DNA of 64,000 nt, from assembly GCA_024803745.1 (NCBI GenBank), contig JANJXV010000013.1:12260501-12324500 (forward strand), written 5' to 3'. This DNA is from Megascapheus bottae (taxonomy: Eukaryota; Chordata; Mammalia; Rodentia; Geomyidae). The translations under genes were made by a program, and so were the position numbers. Shown here piece by piece: positions 22,720-32,775 of this stretch (within the stretch, counting starts at the first letter, position 1; every line of letters begins with the position of its first letter). The notes under the pieces are model-generated. The model was not told the origin of the DNA. It searched no databases and worked only from the letters and a program-made list of their open reading frames with translations.

Positions 22720-23129
22720 TGTTTATGTAGTTATGTTGAAAGGGACTTTCCCACCTTAACCCCCCCCTCGGCCTGCCAGGAAACTCCCTCCCCTTCCTTT
22801 GTCATCAGAACAGTGCGCCAGAAGCCCACCGAGATGATAGGCCCCTTCAAACAGCAAAGGTGTCAGTGGTTGCCCCAGACATCAATCAACTATGTTGAAT
22901 TCCATTGGCCACCTGTGTATGGCCAGCCCAGACACATGGCTGGGGTCTATAAAGATAGCCTGTAAGATTAGGTGGGGTCGCTCTCTCATTCACATCTCAG
23001 AGGCAGCCCTGACCAGTCAGTATAAGTCTCGATGCTAGGCGCGGAATAAAACTGTGTTTAACTTCTGCTTTTGTGTCAGACTCGTTCCTTTGATCATGGA
23101 CCCTAATATTGGGGAACTAGACCCTAACA
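22720..23129 (+). mobile_element. Solo LTR of an endogenous retrovirus
   Basis: The element is 410 bp, starts TGTTTATG and ends CCCTAACA, giving the TGTT/AACA terminal inverted repeat typical of retroviral LTRs. It is flanked by the direct repeat ATTTTTA (22713-22719 and 23130-23136). Inside are a TATA box (TATAAA, 22948-22953), a likely start region after it, and a polyadenylation signal AATAAA (23045-23050) about 95 bases downstream, followed by a U5-like tail. No internal retroviral genes adjoin it, so it is a recombination-derived solo LTR. ERV class is not assigned. Confidence 0.8.
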
Positions 23130-23236
23130 ATTTTTATATTTCCAAGACCATGTCCATAACATTGGGTACCCAAATATTGAGTCATCGCTCTTGTACTGTT
23201 TGGCTCTAATATCCTCATATTAAGGACATCATGTAA

Positions 23237-23300
23237 GTGGTTCAACAGTGAAGCACCTTCTAGTAAGTGTGAGGCTATGAGTTCAAACTCCAGGAACTCA
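23237..23300 (+). mobile_element. ID-like SINE with (GGAA)n-type tail
   Basis: GGTTCAACAGTGAAGCACCT, TAAGTGTGAGGCTATGAGTT and CAAACTCCAGG resemble a degenerate ID. The simple repeat that follows is probably its expanded A-tail. Confidence 0.4.
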
Positions 23301-23378
23301 AGTAAGAAAGAAAGAAAAAGGAAGGAAAGAAGGAAGAAAGGAAGAAAGGAAGGAAGGAAGGAAGGAAGGAAGAAAGAG
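23301..23378. repeat. (GAAA/GGAA)n tract
   Basis: Purine-only stretch after an ID-like SINE. Confidence 0.93.
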
Positions 23379-23609
23379 ATGTCCAAGAGAGCTTGTTTGT
23401 CCCTTCCACTATTTGAGGACACAGAATATGTCATTTATGAAACAGAGAGGGAATACTCACTAGACACAGCCTGTCAGCACCTTGGCCTTGGCCTTCTCTG
23501 TGAGCAGTACATTCCAGGTGTTTATAAATTACCCAGTTTAAAGTATTTTGCTGCAACAGCCTGGCTGAACTCCAGACAGGACCCTTGAATATAGCTGCAC
23601 ATCTTCCCA

Positions 23610-23845
23610 TGAATGTCTTCAAGTGTAACATGTCCTAAGCTGAACTCATTACTACTTCCACTGCTCAGCACCCAGCACCATGTTCTTTGTCTCAGCCAAT
23701 ATTTCCATCCTCTGACTTGTCACCCACAGCAGAATACCAGCCATTATCTTAGACTCTATCCATCTTTGATAGAGTCTAAGATATCCCATTCTGACTTTTC
23801 CACTTGACTTCTCTAATCCTCCAGTGGTTAAGGGGCATGGGCTAT
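23610..23845 (+). mobile_element. L2 relic containing a perfect hairpin
   Basis: CTAAGCTGAACTCATTACTA, TTTCCATCCTCTGACTTGTC and CATTATCTTAGACTC follow the common L2 3' region. A 16-bp inverted repeat (23745-23760 / 23768-23783) interrupts it. Confidence 0.55.
23745..23783. repeat. Perfect 16-bp inverted repeat with 7-nt loop
   Basis: Arm TATCTTAGACTCTATC (23745-23760), loop CATCTTT, arm GATAGAGTCTAAGATA (23768-23783). No mismatch in the stem. Confidence 0.97.
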
Positions 23846-23849
23846 GGAG

Positions 23850-23955
23850 ATGAATCAGATTCTAATACCAACTCACCTTTGGTCCACAGGAGAGGCTTTA
23901 AAGCATGCTTGGTTACTTTAATCTCTGTAAGCTTCCCCATCTATAAAAGAAGCCA
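23850..23955 (+). mobile_element. MIR fragment
   Basis: TTGGTTACTTTAATCTCTGT, AAGCTTCCCCATCTATAAAA follow the MIR 3' part. Confidence 0.5.
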
Positions 23956-23965
23956 TTATTGGTCA

Positions 23966-24240
23966 GCCAATTATTTCTGTGACAAAATGCCCAAGCAAAA
24001 ACAACTTAAGAGAGGAAAGATTTCATAGCCTCAGTGGATTAAGTCCATGGTTAGTCAGCTCCAGAGAGAGAGAGGGAGAGGGGAAGGGTCTGGGAATAAT
24101 ACAAACCCTCCAAAGCCATGCCCCTAGTGACCTACTTTCTCCAATCAGGTTCTACCTTCTAGTGGCCTGTTCAGCCGTGAACTCATTGACAGACTAATCC
24201 ATTGATGAACTTAGTGCCCTTGCAATCCTATTGCTTTCTT
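23966..24240 (-). mobile_element. MaLR-like repeat, antisense
   Basis: TTTCTGTGACAAAATGCCCA, AGTCCATGGTTAGTCAGCTC, CCCCTAGTGACCTACTTTCT and GACTAATCCATTGATGAACT match the reverse complement of the widespread repeat type seen at 56512. The internal GAGA run is part of the element. Confidence 0.5.
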
Positions 24241-24255
24241 CTTCTTTTTTTTAAG

Positions 24256-24540
24256 GTCATATACACAATAGACTTTTACTCAGCCATTATAAGGAATAAA
24301 ATTATGTCATTTTGCTGGAAAATGGATGGAACAGGAGATCATCATGTTAAGTGAAATAAGCCAGTCCCACCAGGACAATTATTGCTGCATCTTCTCATTT
24401 GTTGAAGTTAAGGAGAATAACAAAAACAACAATCAGGTCATGAAATAGATGGGGAACTATTAGAGACCAATTACTTCTTAATAGCATCACCATCAAGGGA
24501 AATAAGCCTTTCATACATGAGCCCTTGGGGGGGAATATCT
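24256..24540 (+). mobile_element. L1 ORF2 end and 3' UTR fragment
   Basis: The translation includes DFYSAIIRNKIMSF and KMDGTGDHHVK, corresponding to the L1 ORF2 C-terminal EYYSAIKKNE...WMKLE region, followed by a degenerate 3' UTR. Confidence 0.65.
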
Positions 24541-25043
24541 CATATCTTAACTATAACACCCATAATAAAAATTACTGCTTGGATGAAATGCAATGAAATA
24601 TATGAGCAAGCACTGGGGCACTGTCACTAGCACAAGTAAGCAGTTCATGAAGACAGCTACCTTCCATTATCACCACTACCATCATTATTGTTCCTTGTCC
24701 CCCGTCCAGCCACCAAGCTCCCTGGCTATTCTGCTTCTAGCCTCTCCCCCTCAAATCCACTCCTCTTGCAGCCACAGTGGCCCCCATCTTTCTCAAGTAT
24801 GTGTAGCTAAATGTGTTAGCATGCTGTCTGAAGGCTGGGTGTGGTTCTCCGACAACTTCACATGGAGTTCTTACTCATGTAAAGTTCTCCCACTGACCTA
24901 TTTAGCCTCATCACTGGAAACCTCCAGAAGAACCCTCTCACCCCAAACCAACTTCCACCTATCCCACTAATGTGATTCCCTGAATTGTCCTTCCTTGGTG
25001 GCTTTGCTTATTCCTCCCCCTCTTTTTTTGGCTTTAAGAGTCA
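24541..25043. other. Intergenic, unassigned
   Basis: Nothing recognised. Confidence 0.55.
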
Positions 25044-25062
25044 CATATATATATATATATAT
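25044..25062. repeat. (TA)n tract
   Basis: Nine to ten units at the tail end of an IDL-Geo SINE. Confidence 0.92.
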
Positions 25063-25245
25063 GCCAGTCCTGGGGCTTGAATTCAGGATCTGGGCACTAT
25101 CTTTGGGCTTTCTCAAGTCTAGTGCTCTGCCATTGGGCCACTGCACCACTTCTGGCTTTTTCTGTGTATATGATACCGAGGAATCGAATCCAGGGCTTCA
25201 TGCATGCTAAGCAAGCACTCTATTACTAGGCCACACTCCTGGCCC
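25063..25245 (-). mobile_element. IDL-Geo SINE
   Basis: Antisense GCCAGTCCTGGGGCTTGAAT tail end and AAGCAAGCACTCTATTACTA head end. A (TA)n tract lies at its 3' end. Confidence 0.85.
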
Positions 25246-26621
25246 CATAATTGATCATCTGGAAAGGTGCAACCTGTAAGGCAAGCCTGATTTTCTCTCT
25301 ACACTGGGTCTATCCATTTCATATCACAGATCAGCATAGGTATTGGCCAGTTCTCCTGCTGGCCCCTCACCCAACTGTGTGAGTTTACTGTGCCCAGGCA
25401 CCCAGCACAAAGACAGATTCTCTCAGATCTCCTAATCTTTAGAGTGACATCACTGAGAGTCGAGACTGGTTAATCCAGAGGAGAGAAAGAACACTGAGGT
25501 CTGGGGAGGAGATGAAATCACAAAAGGCCCCCTGGAAGAATTTATACTTAGAATTATAAAGCATCTGAGAGACAGCAGGAAAATAAGGCCACTGAACTGG
25601 AGAGAGTAAAGACTGGGAAGCCGAATGGCTCTCTGCTCTGCCACATTTGATTAGCTTCAGAATTCAAGGACTTTAGTCATAGAGACTTTTTACCCCCTCA
25701 TCTCATTCTGTAACTAAGTAGCATAGAAGTGAGATTACAAATGAGCATATTTGAGACCTTGCCCTTGGATGATCATACCAAACGCCGGTTAACAGCTGGT
25801 GGAGCCCCACAGAATGTCGAGTCCCGTGTCCCAGGGAGGATGATTAATCTCGTTGTTCTGATTCTCAGCAAAGCCCAGTGGTAGCTGCTAACAAGTCACC
25901 TGGGAGTGCCCCCCAAAGCATTACTCAGAATCCCAGGAGAAGAGGATCTCTGGGGGTCCAGATACCAGCGGACTAGGGACGGATGGAGCTTGGGGATTTT
26001 GTGAAGCAAGGCTTGGACTTGTGTTGGTCAGCTGGAGCAGCTTACATTGGGCCAAACTTCAGAGACCTCAGGCAGGAAGACACAAAGTGAAGTGCCCAGC
26101 ACTAGCCACAGACCAGCTGTTGGGAGGACAGGCTTTAGGGGGCAGGTGGTGAGGAATCCTCATCCCAGCAGAGAGGGGCTGTGGAGGAGAGAGGTGACCT
26201 GCTCTAGGGTGCCCCATTCTGAGATGCCTGGTTCTGCCACTGAGTTGCCCACCGTGTGAAGAGCTGGCACAGAGCTGAATGGTGGCTGATCCTCCAACAA
26301 TGCTGGACAGAAAACCCCAAACACTGTCAGGAAAGCCCTGTCCAGCATATTCCTGTGGAAGATTAGGAATCAAGGAGCCAGGAAACCAGTGATGTGCTGG
26401 CTTTGTAGGAAAGGACTCAGAACAAACCCCTACATCCTGGAAGGATGCTGATGTATACCCGGATGGCAGGCCTCAGAACGTTCTGGGCTGCCAGGAACAA
26501 GCTTCCGTGTCTTTTCCATGGTAGGCCCTTAGGAGAACAAGGCAGGGAGCAGGTGTATGGCTTTTGGTTTAATTGCTACCAATTAGCAATTAGGTCTAAG
26601 ACGGACTCAGACGTGGTATCT
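25246..26621. other. Intergenic, unassigned
   Basis: Unique-looking sequence without repeats or gene signals. Confidence 0.6.
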
Positions 26622-26676
26622 GATGCTTTCCTCATTGGCTGGTGCTCTACTGATTGAGCCATGTCTCCAACCCCAT
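26622..26676 (-). mobile_element. ID-like SINE fragment
   Basis: GGCTGGTGCTCTACTGATTG, AGCCATGTCTCCAACCCC: antisense ID head. Confidence 0.5.
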
Positions 26677-26694
26677 AATTGTCACCAATTTTCT

Positions 26695-26886
26695 TTTCCT
26701 TTCTGCCATTTCTGAGGCTTGAACTCAGGACACTGTCCCTGAGCTTCTTTTGCTCAAGGCTAGCGCTCTATCACTTGAGTCACAGCACCACTTCTGGCTT
26801 TTCTGTTTATGTGGTACTGAGGAATCAAACCCAGGACTTTATGAATGCTAGGTAAACACTCTACCACTAAGCCACACTCACAGTCC
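26695..26886 (-). mobile_element. IDL-Geo SINE
   Basis: Antisense TGAGGCTTGAACTCAGGACA and GGTAAACACTCTACCACTAA. Confidence 0.82.
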
Positions 26887-27251
26887 CTGTTAACAATTTT
26901 CTATGTTACCTTGATCCCCTCTCTGAGCCATTTTTGTTTGAAAAGATGAGGTTAGAGTCAAATACGGGTTGGATGACACTGTTTGCTTGTAATAACCCTT
27001 CTGGTTCTGATGCTTTGGGATTTCCCATCAAACTTTGTCCCTCTGACTTTATATGGTCTCCAAGCTATTAGAACTGCAGCAACTCTCAGAGAAGTATGAT
27101 TTGTATTCATGTAGCCATGAAAAGAAAAGGAAAGAAAAATCTCTGTTGATTGGGCTGTCATTCATGTCATCCCTGTCATTAAGTCACTTATCTAAAAACA
27201 CTGCTGATGATCCAGGCATGGTGGTCAGGATATAAACCTGGCTTCTAGGAC

Positions 27252-27253
<2 letters not shown>

Positions 27254-27302
<49 letters not shown>
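27254..27302. repeat. (TG)n microsatellite
   Basis: About 24 units at the 3' end of a minus-strand B1-Geo SINE. Confidence 0.97.
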
Positions 27303-27303
<1 letters not shown>

Positions 27304-27541
27304 TATGCTGCTTGAATTCAGGGTCTGGGCACTGTCCCTGAGCTTTTGAACTCCAGGCTCACGTTCTAGCACTTGAGTAATGGTTCCACTTCCGGCTTTT
27401 TATTTATTTATTTTTGTTTTTGTAGTTTATTGGAGATCAGAGTTTCACGTATTTTCTTGCTGGGGCTGGCTTCAAACCTCAGTCTTCAGATTTCAGTCTC
27501 CTGAGTTGCTAGAGTTACAGCCAGGAGCCGCTGTTGCCCAA
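27303..27541 (-). mobile_element. B1-Geo composite SINE
   Basis: Antisense Geo (GAATTCAGGGTCTGGGCACT) and B1 head (CAGTCTCCTGAGTTGCTAGA). Forms the 5' border of the receptor pseudogene. A (TG)n tract lies at its 3' end. Confidence 0.75.
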
Positions 27542-27564
27542 CACAATTTTTGTTTTATGAGGAT

Positions 27565-28606
27565 ACACCAAGGCTATCTCTTCCTTAAGTTATTTCACAT
27601 TTACCACTTCCAAGATGCTGGATATTTGTGTTAGGATATCACTCCTGAGCTTTCTGCCTGCTTTCTGTGGACATCCATCTTCCACAGCTTTTCTTGCCCT
27701 GGAGCTTTTCTCCCACTGAGTGTGGCTGTCTGCCACCTATCGCACTCCCTTGTTCACAAGGTCACACAGGCTAGTGACATGTTGGCGGGCAGTTCTTGGC
27801 TCACTGCCCTTCTGCTGCCCATTCCAGCAGTAGTATGGACATCACAGGTGGCCTCTGACAGCATCATCCATCTCTACCGCTGCATTTGTGACCACTGGGC
27901 GTGTGTGGTCCAGGCCTCCCGTTCTGACATCATGGACTTTTGTATCACCGTGGTGGTATCCCTTATCCTTCTCCTCGGGCTTTTCTCCTCTCCTCTGTCC
28001 ACATCCTGGTTTCTGGGCTTCACATCCGCTCCTGAGAAGGACCCTCAGAAGCCTTCACCACCCATAGCTCCCACCTTTTAGTAGAGGGCACCCTTCATAG
28101 TGTGGCTGTGGACTGTTGTCCAGAGGCTGTACAGTAAAGTTTAAATCCTCAGGGATGGCCTCTGGGGGAATGCTGTGAATCTATGGGAGGTGAGGCCTTG
28201 GGGGAGGTCTTTAGGTTATTGGGGATTGTGTTTTCAAAGGGAATTTCTGAACCCTAATTCTTTCCTCGTCCTGTTTGCTTCCTGGCTAAAGATGTAAGCA
28301 GTTTGCTCTGCCATACTTTTCTGCCACGAGGTGCCACCCTAGCCAAAGACCCAAAATGGTTTGAGACTAGAATTCCAGAATGATGAGCCATAATAACCCT
28401 TTTTTCTTTATAACTCTGTAGTCTCCGCTAATTCATGATCATAACAGGAAGCTGACTAGCACTACTCATCCATTTTCACAGCCTAGATAACCGATAGAAC
28501 TGATCTGATGAGCGTGATGTGTACCGCTTTTCTGTTCTCAATCCTCTCACCTACATGCTGAGAAGCAAGGACGTCACACAACTCTACCAACAATATGGCA
28601 TGTCCT
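27565..28606 (+). pseudogene. OR2AT4-type olfactory receptor pseudogene, split by a repeat
   Basis: Sequence from about 27565 to 28135 aligns along copies A and B from around TM2 to TM6. Matching landmarks include CCAAGATGCTG near 27610, the TM3 entry near 27656-27720, WLTALLLPIPAVV, and the GTAGCTCCCACCTT stretch in TM6. Homology stops at about 28135 and resumes near 28499, where LNPLTYMLRSKDV represents TM7 and the tail. The roughly 360 bases between are an LTR-like repeat. About 16 bases covering the TM3 DRY motif are deleted, frameshifts are present, and an in-frame TAG occurs near 28080. The 5' part including TM1 is missing and abuts a SINE ending at 27541. This is a dead third member of the cluster, clearly older than the A/B pair. 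Confidence 0.88.
28135..28498 (+). mobile_element. MaLR-like LTR or related repeat inserted in the OR pseudogene
   Basis: Shares GGGAGGTGAGGCC, a 'TGTAAGCAG...TGCTCTGCCA' stretch and a terminal AGGAAGCTGACTAGCA with the copy at 56512-56876. It resembles solo LTR-type repeats of the MaLR group as I recall them. It interrupts TM6-TM7 of the receptor pseudogene, so it inserted after or during its decay. The family name is tentative. Confidence 0.5.
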
Positions 28607-28714
28607 TGGGACCAGGGCATTCTGGGTTTTTGGTCTTTCACATTTGCTAATTCTGCTTCTCAAATGTCAGCGCTCACTAAACACAGAAAATAGCATCAAA
28701 TGTACATTAAATTA

Positions 28715-28960
28715 CATTTTTATTTTTAATTGACATACTATTTACATATATTTTGGAGAAGAGATTGACATCTCAGTGTCACAGTATATAATGATCAGAT
28801 CATGATAACTGGAATACTCATTACTTAAATCATTCAGCATTTCTTTGTCTTGAGAGTATTCAAAGTCCTCTATCTTAGCTATTTTGAGACACATGCCTAA
28901 TTGGTGTCAACCACAATTATGTTACAAGGCCATAGAATATTAGATGTCCTAGTTCTATCT
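28715..28960 (-). mobile_element. Old L1 3' UTR fragment (antisense)
   Basis: The pattern TTTTAATTGACATACTATTT, then TTAGCTATTTTGAGAC, then CAACCACAATTATGTTACA follows the antisense of a common mammalian L1 3' UTR. Confidence 0.5.
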
Positions 28961-29125
28961 CTCGCTTTCTAAAATTTTTTTTGAATGATTTTAGCTGGGA
29001 CAAAATTATACCAGATAGCTTTCATGTTTGTTGACTATAGATTAGATTATGAAATAAACTCAGATAAACTATAAAGGGAATCTCCCTAAAGGCATTAGAA
29101 AATTTTCAATATAAAAAAGCTAGGG

Positions 29126-29312
29126 CTGGGAGTTTGGCCTAGTGGTAGAGTGCTTGCCTAGCATGCATAAAGACCAAGGTTCGATTCCTCAGTACCACAT
29201 ACATAGAAAAAGCCAGAAGTGGTGCTGTGGCTCAAGTGGTAGCGCTCTAGCCTTGAGAAAGCTCAAGGAGAGTGCTCAGGTCTTGAGTTCAAGCCCCAGG
29301 ACTAGCAAAATA
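29126..29312 (+). mobile_element. IDL-Geo SINE
   Basis: GGGCTGGGAGTTTGGCCTAG and GGTGCTGTGGCTCAAGTGGT with an A-rich tail. Well conserved, so relatively young. Confidence 0.88.
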
Positions 29313-29394
29313 AATAAATAAAACAAAAGAGCTAAAATGATAACCAAGGTGAGAAGGTAGCCAAGTACATTTTTAAGACGTTGGTGGATACAGA

Positions 29395-30125
29395 AACCAG
29401 TGAAGTAGAATATCCATTCCAGAAACACAAATATATGAATAAGTGATTATGGAGGAAATGACTTTGCAGATCGGTACAGAAGATGATATATAATAAATCA
29501 TATTGGAACTATTTTTATCCATCAGTTAAAAATGGATTTTGTCTCTTACCCTAAGGAAATAATAAAATCAATCTAATTAAAGGTCTACATGTAGAAGGAA
29601 AATATAACTCATAATGTACTGACATTAGGATGGGGAAATATCTCTTAAACAAGATTAGAAAGTGCTTGATAAAGGTTTGAAATGCCTAGGAAAAAGCAAA
29701 AACACTGATGCTGATTATTTTAAAACGTAGAGCAGGACACCAGTGGCTCAGGCCTATAATCCTGGCTACTCAGTAGGCTCAGATCTGAGGATTGCGATTC
29801 AAAGCCAGCCTAGGCACAAAAGTCCGTGAGCTTCTTATCTCCAATGAACCACCAGAAAACTGGAAGTGGGGCTGTAGCTCAAAGTTGAAGAGCTCCGGGA
29901 CAGCATCCAGGATGAGTTCAAGCTCCACAACCACCCCTCTCAAAAAATGGAGAATGTCTGTCAATCAGAATCACAAAAGTGAAAAGTGGAAAAATATAAC
30001 ACAGGTTAAGAGAAGTTATTTAGGACACACGAATGAACTAAAAGATTCAGTATATATAGCCAAAATATAAGCTACTACAAAAAATAAAAGATAGTCAAAA
30101 TATTAAAAACGAACAAAATACATTC
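29395..30125 (+). mobile_element. Old L1 ORF2 fragment interrupted by a SINE
   Basis: Degenerate matches to L1 ORF2 are seen: the GNNKINLIKGLHVEGKYN-like stretch near 29560, and 'TCTTAAACAAGATTAGAAAG' near 29642. It resumes after the SINE (29732-29950) with CTGTCAATCAGAATCACAAAA-like sequence to about 30125. No long open frame is left. Confidence 0.55.
29732..29950 (+). mobile_element. B1-Geo composite SINE inside an L1 relic
   Basis: CACCAGTGGCTCAGGCCTAT head and AACTGGAAGTGGGGCTGTAG Geo. Confidence 0.78.
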
Positions 30126-30190
30126 GAAGGCAGAATATACAAAATCCAATAAGTATAAGAAAAAAGTGGTCAACTTTTTAGCAGCAACGG

Positions 30191-30272
30191 ACTTTTTTGC
30201 CCAAGTTGAGATCCTTACATCTCGGCCTCCTGAGTCACTAGCATTAAAGCCATGAGCCACTGGCATCAGGCC
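30191..30272 (-). mobile_element. B1-like SINE head fragment
   Basis: TCGGCCTCCTGAGTCACTAG and GCCATGAGCCACTGGCATCA, antisense. Confidence 0.55.
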
Positions 30273-30485
30273 TTTTCTAATTTCATCAGGTGAATAGGTT
30301 ATCGATTTGAGATTTCTCTCTTCATGTAACACAGGTATTTAGAACTATACAGTTCCTTCTAGGTGCTACTTCTTGCACTCCCATACTCTTTCTAAGTTGC
30401 TTTCTTCTCCGTATTTTCTGATTTCTTTTGTGATTTCTTCTCTGACCTCTTGGTTATTTAGTAGTATGTTGTCCAATTCAACCCC
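30273..30485 (-). mobile_element. Old L1 ORF2 fragment (antisense)
   Basis: TAGGTTATCGATTTGAGA, TTTCTTCTCTGACCTCTTGG and TAGTAGTATGTTGTCCAA match the antisense of L1 ORF2. It adjoins the opposite-strand L1 piece, so this area is rearranged. Confidence 0.55.
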
Positions 30486-30836
30486 CACTTCTATCTAGCT
30501 CCAAAATGGTTCCATTTCTCCAAAGTAAAACCTCTTCTTGCTGTGTCCTCCACAGATTCATGGGCTGAGTATCCACATGGAGGCACTAGGAGGTGATGAG
30601 ACCTTCCACACAATGTGGGGGGCTCCCAATGTCCCTGGGAAATGAGCAGGTTTGGACTATGGGAAACCTTCTTCCTCAATGGCTTCCTGTCTTTGAGGTG
30701 TGAAGTTTGGCTTGGCCACAAGCTCCACCCTGAGGTGTTCTACCACTTGAACCACAGCTCCACTTCCAACTATTTTTTTTTAGTGTGGAGGTTGTTATCT
30801 ACAATTCCAATTAATCATCAAAAAGTCAATTGTGGG

Positions 30837-31035
30837 GCTGGGAATTTGGCCTAGCGGTAGAGTACTTGCCTAGCATGCACGAAGACCCAGGTTTGATTGC
30901 TTGGTAGCACATACATAGAAAAAACCAGCAGTGGTGCTGTGGCGAAAGTAGAGTTCTGGCCTTGAGAAAGCCCAAGGACAGTGCTCAGGCCCTGAGTGCA
31001 AGCCAGGACTGGCAAAAAAAATAAAAATGAAAAAA
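30837..31035 (+). mobile_element. IDL-Geo SINE nested in a B1-Geo SINE
   Basis: GGCTGGGAATTTGGCCTAGC and GTGGTGCTGTGGCGAAAGTA. The flanks (AATTAATCATCAAAAAGTCA on the left, a Geo module from about 31041 on the right) look like one interrupted older SINE. Confidence 0.82.
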
Positions 31036-31039
31036 AAAT

Positions 31040-31132
31040 AAGCCAGCTGGGACTCTCGTGTAAAGCATTAGCCTTGAGTCAAAAAGCTCAGGGATAGTTC
31101 CTAGGCCCTGATTTCAAGCCCCAGTACTGGAA
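31040..31132 (+). mobile_element. Geo module of the interrupted B1-Geo SINE
   Basis: AGCATTAGCCTTGAGTCAAA and AAGCCCCAGTACTGG. The matching left part lies at about 30790-30836. Confidence 0.6.
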
Positions 31133-32396
31133 CACATGCCAGTTCTACCTAGCAGATTCCAGGACACTCTACAGTGATACCTTAAATATTGTTTATTAAA
31201 TAATGAATATTCCAATTATCACCATGAGACAAGGAATGAGATTAACTGACTCAGATATGGCTAGGCTTCCCCAACTTCCACTATTGTAAGTTCAAATTAG
31301 GGAAGGGCACACTTAAGAGAGTTTCAGGAATATAGATGAAAGGGCACATTCTTAGGGGCCAATGACAAAAAGTCAGGAAGTTCTTAAGCAGGAGTCTCCT
31401 CACTAAGGTAAGTACATACAGGGATGTTGTCTTTTGACAGGAATTAATACAAAATGTCAAACACTGGCGGTCCTTCATCCTTTTTTTTTTTTTTTTTTGC
31501 TAGATGTGGGGCTTAAACTTAGCACCCAGGGGTGCTGTCATTGAACTTCTTTTGCACAAGGTAGCACTCTATCACTTGAGTTACAGCTCCACTAGCAGCC
31601 TTTTTGGTGATTGATTGGAGATAAGAGTCTCATGAACTTTCCTGTCCAGGCTGGCTTCTTTCTGTAATCCTCAGTTCTCACTTCCTGTGTCACTGGCATT
31701 ACATGCGTGAGCTATGGGCTTCCAGCTATGATCCTGTGTCTTTAGACTTAGGATAAACAGCTATACCACAAAGGTTTTCTACTGGCATCATTCACACTTC
31801 AAACATACCGTCAAATCTCCTGCAACCAGCCACAAGTCTCCACAGGGCCCTGGGCTCCCACGTCTTCCCTGTTTTCAGGTTTTAAAACAGCCATCTCTTG
31901 TTTAGATAGGACAACAATCATTTTCATCCCGATCTATTCCATCTGGGAGATAGCACCATGTATCATTTAAAAGACTAAACTAATAATTATGAGAAGAATT
32001 ATTTCCATAGCAAATAAGCCCCACAGGCAGAAGCTGAGTCCTGAGAACTAATACATTTTATGGATAAGCCAAGGAAGCCTGTTTTGCAGTTCCTCAAGAA
32101 CTGATAGGTAAGTTTGGCATTGAAACTCATTTCGTTGTGATAACAGTTGGGAATGTAATTTTCCACTTTTCCTGGGAGGGGAAGGGGGATCAGAGAAATG
32201 ATGCCTTCTTACCACTTTCTAATCATGTTGGAAGGAATTATAACAGAGGAATTACACATAATTTTTTTAAACCAGCATCACACTAGAGTCGCTATCTTTC
32301 AAACAGAGCCCGTTGATGCTCTCTGAGCCATCCATGGATTATTCAAATGCATCTAGACTCTGTAGAATTGTTTGATTCAGTCATTGCATTGTGTAT
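31131..32396. other. Intergenic between OR pseudogene and copy A, unassigned parts
   Basis: Outside the SINE at 31478-31730 nothing is recognised. AT-rich. Confidence 0.55.
31478..31730 (-). mobile_element. B1-Geo composite SINE
   Basis: The T-run at 31479-31498 is its tail. Antisense Geo is GTGGGGCTTAAACTTAGCAC and the head is GTGAGCTATGGGCTTCCAGC. Confidence 0.75.
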
Positions 32397-32404
32397 ACTA
32401 TGTA

Positions 32405-32542
32405 AAAAAAAAACCTACGGGGAGGGAAATGGGGAGCAAGACATGAGAAAGGGTATCAATGTATATGAATTAATGCACCTCCTCTCTGGAAAATATCATG
32501 TAACCCTTCTATTAATTACAATAAAAAATATATGAAAAAATG
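32405..32542 (+). mobile_element. 5'-truncated L1 3' UTR
   Basis: Near-identical to the 3' UTR of the L1 at 59490-59610, sharing AAGGGTATCAATGTAT, TTAATGCACCTCCT and ATGTAACCCTTCTATT, with an A-rich tail. The possible target duplication ACTATGTA lies at 32397-32404 and 32543-32550. A SINE follows immediately. Confidence 0.75.
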
Positions 32543-32550
32543 ACTATGTA

Positions 32551-32731
32551 GCTGGGCACTTGTGGTTCATGCCAGTGGTCCTACAAATCTGAGGGACTGA
32601 GGTTCGAAGCCAGTCAGGGCAGATTCTTATCTCCAATTAACGATCAGTTAATTACTCACTGAGCTGTGGCTCAGTGGTAGAGCACAAAAGCTCAGGGACA
32701 ATGCCAGGCTCTAAATTCCAAGCCCCACAAC

Positions 32732-32733
<2 letters not shown>
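32551..32733 (+). mobile_element. B1-Geo composite SINE
   Basis: GCTGGGCACTTGTGGTTCAT head and GAGCTGTGGCTCAGTGGTAG Geo. Its 3' end runs into (AC)n. Confidence 0.75.

Positions 32734-32773
<40 letters not shown>
32734..32773. repeat. (AC)n microsatellite
   Basis: About 20 units at the 3' end of a plus-strand B1-Geo SINE. Confidence 0.97.
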
Positions 32774-32775
<2 letters not shown>

